In this document: piece after piece, positions 62,212 through 64,000 of the stretch | How the letters are laid out: each line of letters starts with the position of its first letter | How positions within the stretch are numbered: the first letter of the stretch is position 1 | Assembly: GCF_000963925.1 (NCBI RefSeq) | Contig: NZ_BAMV01000017.1 | Coordinates: 296,010-360,009 of the forward strand | Length of the DNA stretch: 64,000 nucleotides | Source of the DNA: Acetobacter cibinongensis | GTDB lineage: Bacteria; Pseudomonadota; Alphaproteobacteria; Acetobacterales; Acetobacteraceae | Direction of reading: 5' to 3' | The notes under the pieces: model-generated | What the model was told of the DNA's origin: nothing | Database searches by the model: none | Seen by the model: only the letters and a program-made list of their open reading frames with translations | Made by a program: the position numbers and the translations under genes

Positions 62212-62811
62212 TCAGGCAGGGAGTGCCTGAGGCGGATACGCAACGTAAGGCCCAACAGGTAAAACATGCGTATGAAACTGTGCTTCCAGCACTTCAGCCG
62301 CAGCTAGGTAAATAGCAGAAAGACCACAGAAAATCCCTTCATAACCAGCAATGACCGTCAGAAGTGGCTGTCCCAGCAGATCTCCAAATGCCAGCAGGCC
62401 GAATAGAACAGTCAGGGATGCAAAAATGGTCTGATGAACTTTGGTGGCGCGTAGTGTGCCAAGAAACATGATAAAGGTGAACAGACCCCAAATAAGCAGA
62501 TAGCTGCCCATAAGGCTTGGGCTGGAGGCATCCCCCACACCAAAGCGTGGCAACGCGATTAAGGCAACAAGAGAAAGCCAGAAGGCGCCGTAGGCAATAA
62601 AGGCCGTCATGCCAAAGGTATTGCCTTTCTGATATTCCAGAATACCGGCAATAATCTGTGCGCCGCCACCAAACATCAGGCCCATGCCTAAAATAGCAGA
62701 GCCCATAGGCACAAAACCGGCATTATGCAGATTGAGGAGAACTGTTGTCATACCAAACCCCATAAGGCCGAGAGGGGCGGGGTTGGCGAGAGCAGAAGCT
62801 TGAGGTGCCAT
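62212..62811 (-). CDS. satP: Acetate uptake permease (SatP/GPR1-FUN34-YaaH)
   Basis: 199 aa with six hydrophobic segments. The signature NPAPLGLMGFGMTT at the N-terminus defines the GPR1/FUN34/YaaH family of acetate/succinate-proton transporters, with GGAQIIAGILEYQKGNTFGMTAF as the second motif. Uptake of acetate for overoxidation is the natural role in an acetic acid bacterium (inference). A short palindrome stands 22 bases upstream of the ATG. Confidence 0.92.
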   Translation of the reverse strand: MAPQASALANPAPLGLMGFGMTTVLLNLHNAGFVPMGSAILGMGLMFGGGAQIIAGILEYQKGNTFGMTAFIAYGAFWLSLVALIALPRFGVGDASSPSLMGSYLLIWGLFTFIMFLGTLRATKVHQTIFASLTVLFGLLAFGDLLGQPLLTVIAGYEGIFCGLSAIYLAAAEVLEAQFHTHVLPVGPYVAYPPQALPA

Positions 62812-62832
62812 GACAGGAACTTCTTATTTATG

Positions 62833-62846
62833 TTGTTATGTAACAA
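62833..62846. promoter_or_regulatory. Palindrome upstream of satP
   Basis: TTGTTA and TAACAA separated by two bases, 22-35 bases before the satP ATG, in AT-rich DNA near the expected promoter. It could be an operator; there is no direct support. Confidence 0.25.
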
Positions 62847-62967
62847 TCATAATTGAAATTCTCTTATCTACGTCATGAATTAATTGTGCTGAGCTATAAC
62901 TTTTATTTTACAAAACTGGAGTCGTGCCAAAGTAAAAGCCTGACTGAACAGAAAAGACAGGAAGATG

Positions 62968-63177
62968 TCAGGCTTTAGCCGGTATCAGCTCAACGCTTTG
63001 TGTCCTGCGGGACAACGGTTGAGTGGTTTTAGAGGGTTTGGCGCGGCCAGAGAGGGGCGGCAACGTAGGGTGCTCCCAAATATAGAGCAAATTTTGGCGC
63101 CAGGTTTCCCTTACGGCTTCTCTCCATTTTTCAGTGGAAGAAGCTGGAGTAAGAGAAGGTGTAGTAAACCGGGACAT
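62968..63177 (-). CDS. Small protein of unknown function
   Basis: 69 aa from the ATG at 63177 (MSRFTTPSLTPAS); an ATG at 63252 would give 94 aa. Contains a tryptophan-rich helix (EKWREAVRETWRQNLLYIWEHP) and a basic, serine/proline-rich tail. Not recognised. No strong ribosome binding site is visible, so coding is plausible but not certain. Its 3' end faces satP's upstream region; 156 bases of AT-rich DNA separate it from satP. Confidence 0.4.
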   Translation of the reverse strand: MSRFTTPSLTPASSTEKWREAVRETWRQNLLYIWEHPTLPPLSGRAKPSKTTQPLSRRTQSVELIPAKA

Positions 63178-63348
63178 GGTGATTTCTTTATACGGTGTGT
63201 CTGTGGGCAGCGTTTTACTGACGTTTATGGTGGAAGTGTGTGACGCTTTCATGAAAACTGGTCTCGATAAAAAATAAAAAACAAGAACCGTCATAATAGA
63301 GCCACGAAGCTATAGTTATCTAAATTCATAATAAATGGGGGATAACCT

Positions 63349-63462
63349 ATGACGGCTTTTCAGGAATACTGGCTTATAGTCAAAAGTAAGGTGGCCACCC
63401 TTCTTAAAATTATCCGTAACCGGGTCATACGCTTCAAACATCTTGGAAAAGCATATCCCTGA
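63349..63462 (+). CDS. 37-residue basic microprotein
   Basis: 37 codons and a stop, with GGGGGA seven bases before the ATG, the best ribosome binding site in this part of the window. The product is basic and amphipathic: MTAFQEYW, then an alternating hydrophobic/lysine-arginine helix (LIVKSKVATLLKIIRNR) and KHLGKAYP at the end. It is followed within 20 bases by a perfect 16-bp terminator. Not recognised; it could be a membrane-associated microprotein. Short frames occur by chance, but site, length and terminator together favour a real gene. Confidence 0.5.
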   Translation: MTAFQEYWLIVKSKVATLLKIIRNRVIRFKHLGKAYP

Positions 63463-63480
63463 GCATTAAGGCAGGCATTA

Positions 63481-63520
63481 AAAAACCCTCTCTCCGCTAA
63501 TGACCGGAGAGAGGGTTTTT
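63481..63520. terminator. Strong bidirectional terminator
   Basis: Perfect 16-bp stem (63481-63496 against 63505-63520, 8-base loop), AAAAA on one side and TTTTT on the other. It serves the microprotein gene and the convergent repeat-protein gene. Confidence 0.95.
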
Positions 63521-63566
63521 ATCAGTAAAGACCTCAAAGCACGCTGGTTAGGCGTGCAAGGCGTAA

Positions 63567-64000
63567 TTACTTGCTGTTGTCGCCAGACAGAGTGTTGTTG
63601 ATACTCTTGCCAGCATCTTCACTCCATTTGCCCACTTTCTTGCCAGCGCGTTTGCCCCAGTCTTTGGTGGAATCAGCTGCGTCCTGAGTGCCAGACTTCG
63701 TCTTGTCCCAAGCCTTTTCGGTGCCTGACTTGGTTTTATCCCAAGCTTTTTCGGACCCGGATTTTGTCTTGTCCCAGGCCTTGTCTGCACCATCTTTGGT
63801 TTTATCCCAGGCTTTTTCGGACCCGGACTTTGTCTTGTCCCAAGTCTTGTCTGCACCGTCTTTGGTTTTATCCCAGGCTTTTTCGGACCCGGACTTTGTC
63901 TTGTCCCAAGCTTTGTCTGCACCGTCTTTGGTTTTGTCCCAAGTGTTTTCTGTGCCTGACTTGGTCTTATCCCAGGCTTTTTCGGACCCGGACTTTGTCT
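63567..64000 (-). CDS. Tandem 11-residue repeat protein (LEA-like), 3' part
   Basis: The last 143 codons of a gene whose start lies beyond the right edge. Nine full copies and one partial copy of an 11-residue unit, KAWDKTKSGSE or KAWDKTKDGAD, alternate, followed by a non-repeated tail of 38 residues (DAADSTKDWGKRAGKK to NNTLSGDNSK). The units are lysine/aspartate-rich with one Trp each, and the 11-residue period with A/K/D/T/G content resembles group 3 LEA and related desiccation or stress proteins. No cysteine, no membrane segment. The function is not known; a chaperone-like or hydration role is inference. Confidence 0.8.
   Translation of the reverse strand, partial: TKSGSEKAWDKTKSGTENTWDKTKDGADKAWDKTKSGSEKAWDKTKDGADKTWDKTKSGSEKAWDKTKDGADKAWDKTKSGSEKAWDKTKSGTEKAWDKTKSGTQDAADSTKDWGKRAGKKVGKWSEDAGKSINNTLSGDNSK
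63684..64000 (-). repeat. 33-bp tandem repeats inside the LEA-like gene
   Basis: About 9.5 copies of a 33-bp unit (two alternating types, so 66-bp higher-order period) coding for the 11-residue repeats. Copies differ mainly by synonymous third-base changes, so the array is selected at protein level. It continues to the window edge. Confidence 0.95.

Noticed and set aside
63548..63922. A 124-residue frame on the minus strand with repeats such as GTRQSPGPKKPGIKP
   Set aside because: It is a shifted frame over the 33-bp repeats. The in-frame alternative (KAWDKTKxGxx units) has balanced composition, a natural stop at 63567 and runs open to the edge.
63684..64000. Possible CRISPR array because of regular short repeats
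   Set aside because: There are no unique spacers; the repeats are contiguous, coding and differ by synonymous changes.

Overview
This window is chromosomal DNA of an acetic acid bacterium (Acetobacteraceae, most likely Acetobacter or a close relative). Reasons: moderately high GC with AT-rich intergenic gaps, alphaproteobacterial gene neighbourhoods (leuS-lptE-holA, dciA beside mutY, glyQ-glyS, hisZ-purA), an acetate uptake permease of the SatP family, a cydDC assembly system, an ornithine-lipid acyltransferase homologue, and two large TonB-dependent receptors. Nearly all of it is housekeeping sequence; no phage, IS element, CRISPR array or rRNA operon was seen.

Layout. 1-2.4 kb: cydD and the start of cydC (cytochrome bd assembly exporter), minus strand. 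2.5-5.5 kb: a divergent sulfur/peroxide locus, with a persulfide-dioxygenase-like hydrolase and a TauE exporter on the minus strand and a 1-Cys peroxiredoxin plus an ArsR-type repressor on the plus strand. 5.7-7.4 kb: phosphoglucomutase. 7.58-7.90 kb: a tRNA-Arg(CCU) gene split in its anticodon loop by a 238-nt group I intron. 7.9-14.6 kb: holA, lptE, leuS, a DUF3576 lipoprotein, a lytic transglycosylase and a small unknown gene. 14.7-18.3 kb: dciA, mutY, hemH, nth. 18.5-23 kb: an ABC exporter and TonB receptor 1. 23-27.4 kb: an unknown multi-pass membrane protein, then glyQ-glyS. 27.7-32.6 kb: DUF2076 protein, XRE regulator, lnt, olsB-like acyltransferase, Fur-family regulator, TusA-like protein. 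32.7-36 kb: rho with a clear sigma-70 promoter and a long leader, a small secreted protein, CorA. 36.3-41.1 kb: trpB-trpA-flavoprotein-HerA-like ATPase. 41.3-43.9 kb: hisZ, purA. 43.9-48.7 kb: an iron-siderophore module (AraC regulator, Fur box, TonB receptor 2, FptX-like permease, cupin). 49.3-54.3 kb: phoB-phoR-pstS-porin with 11-bp-periodic Pho-box-like arrays. 54.4-59.2 kb: mobA-fdhD, glycine-zipper lipoprotein, histidine acid phosphatase, CNNM/CBS protein. 59.5-64 kb: acuI-like reductase, two small lipoproteins, SatP, small unknown genes, and the C-terminal part of a protein made of 11-residue lysine-rich repeats that runs off the right edge.

The genes most worth a second look are the intron-split tRNA, the truncated 11-mer repeat protein, the cysteine-free ArsR regulator in a sulfur-type locus, the phosphate regulon without pstCAB, and a 37-codon gene with a good ribosome binding site and a perfect 16-bp terminator. 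Starts were moved inward from the longest open frame wherever a Shine-Dalgarno match, a family-typical N-terminus or a signal peptide argued for it; each such choice is stated.
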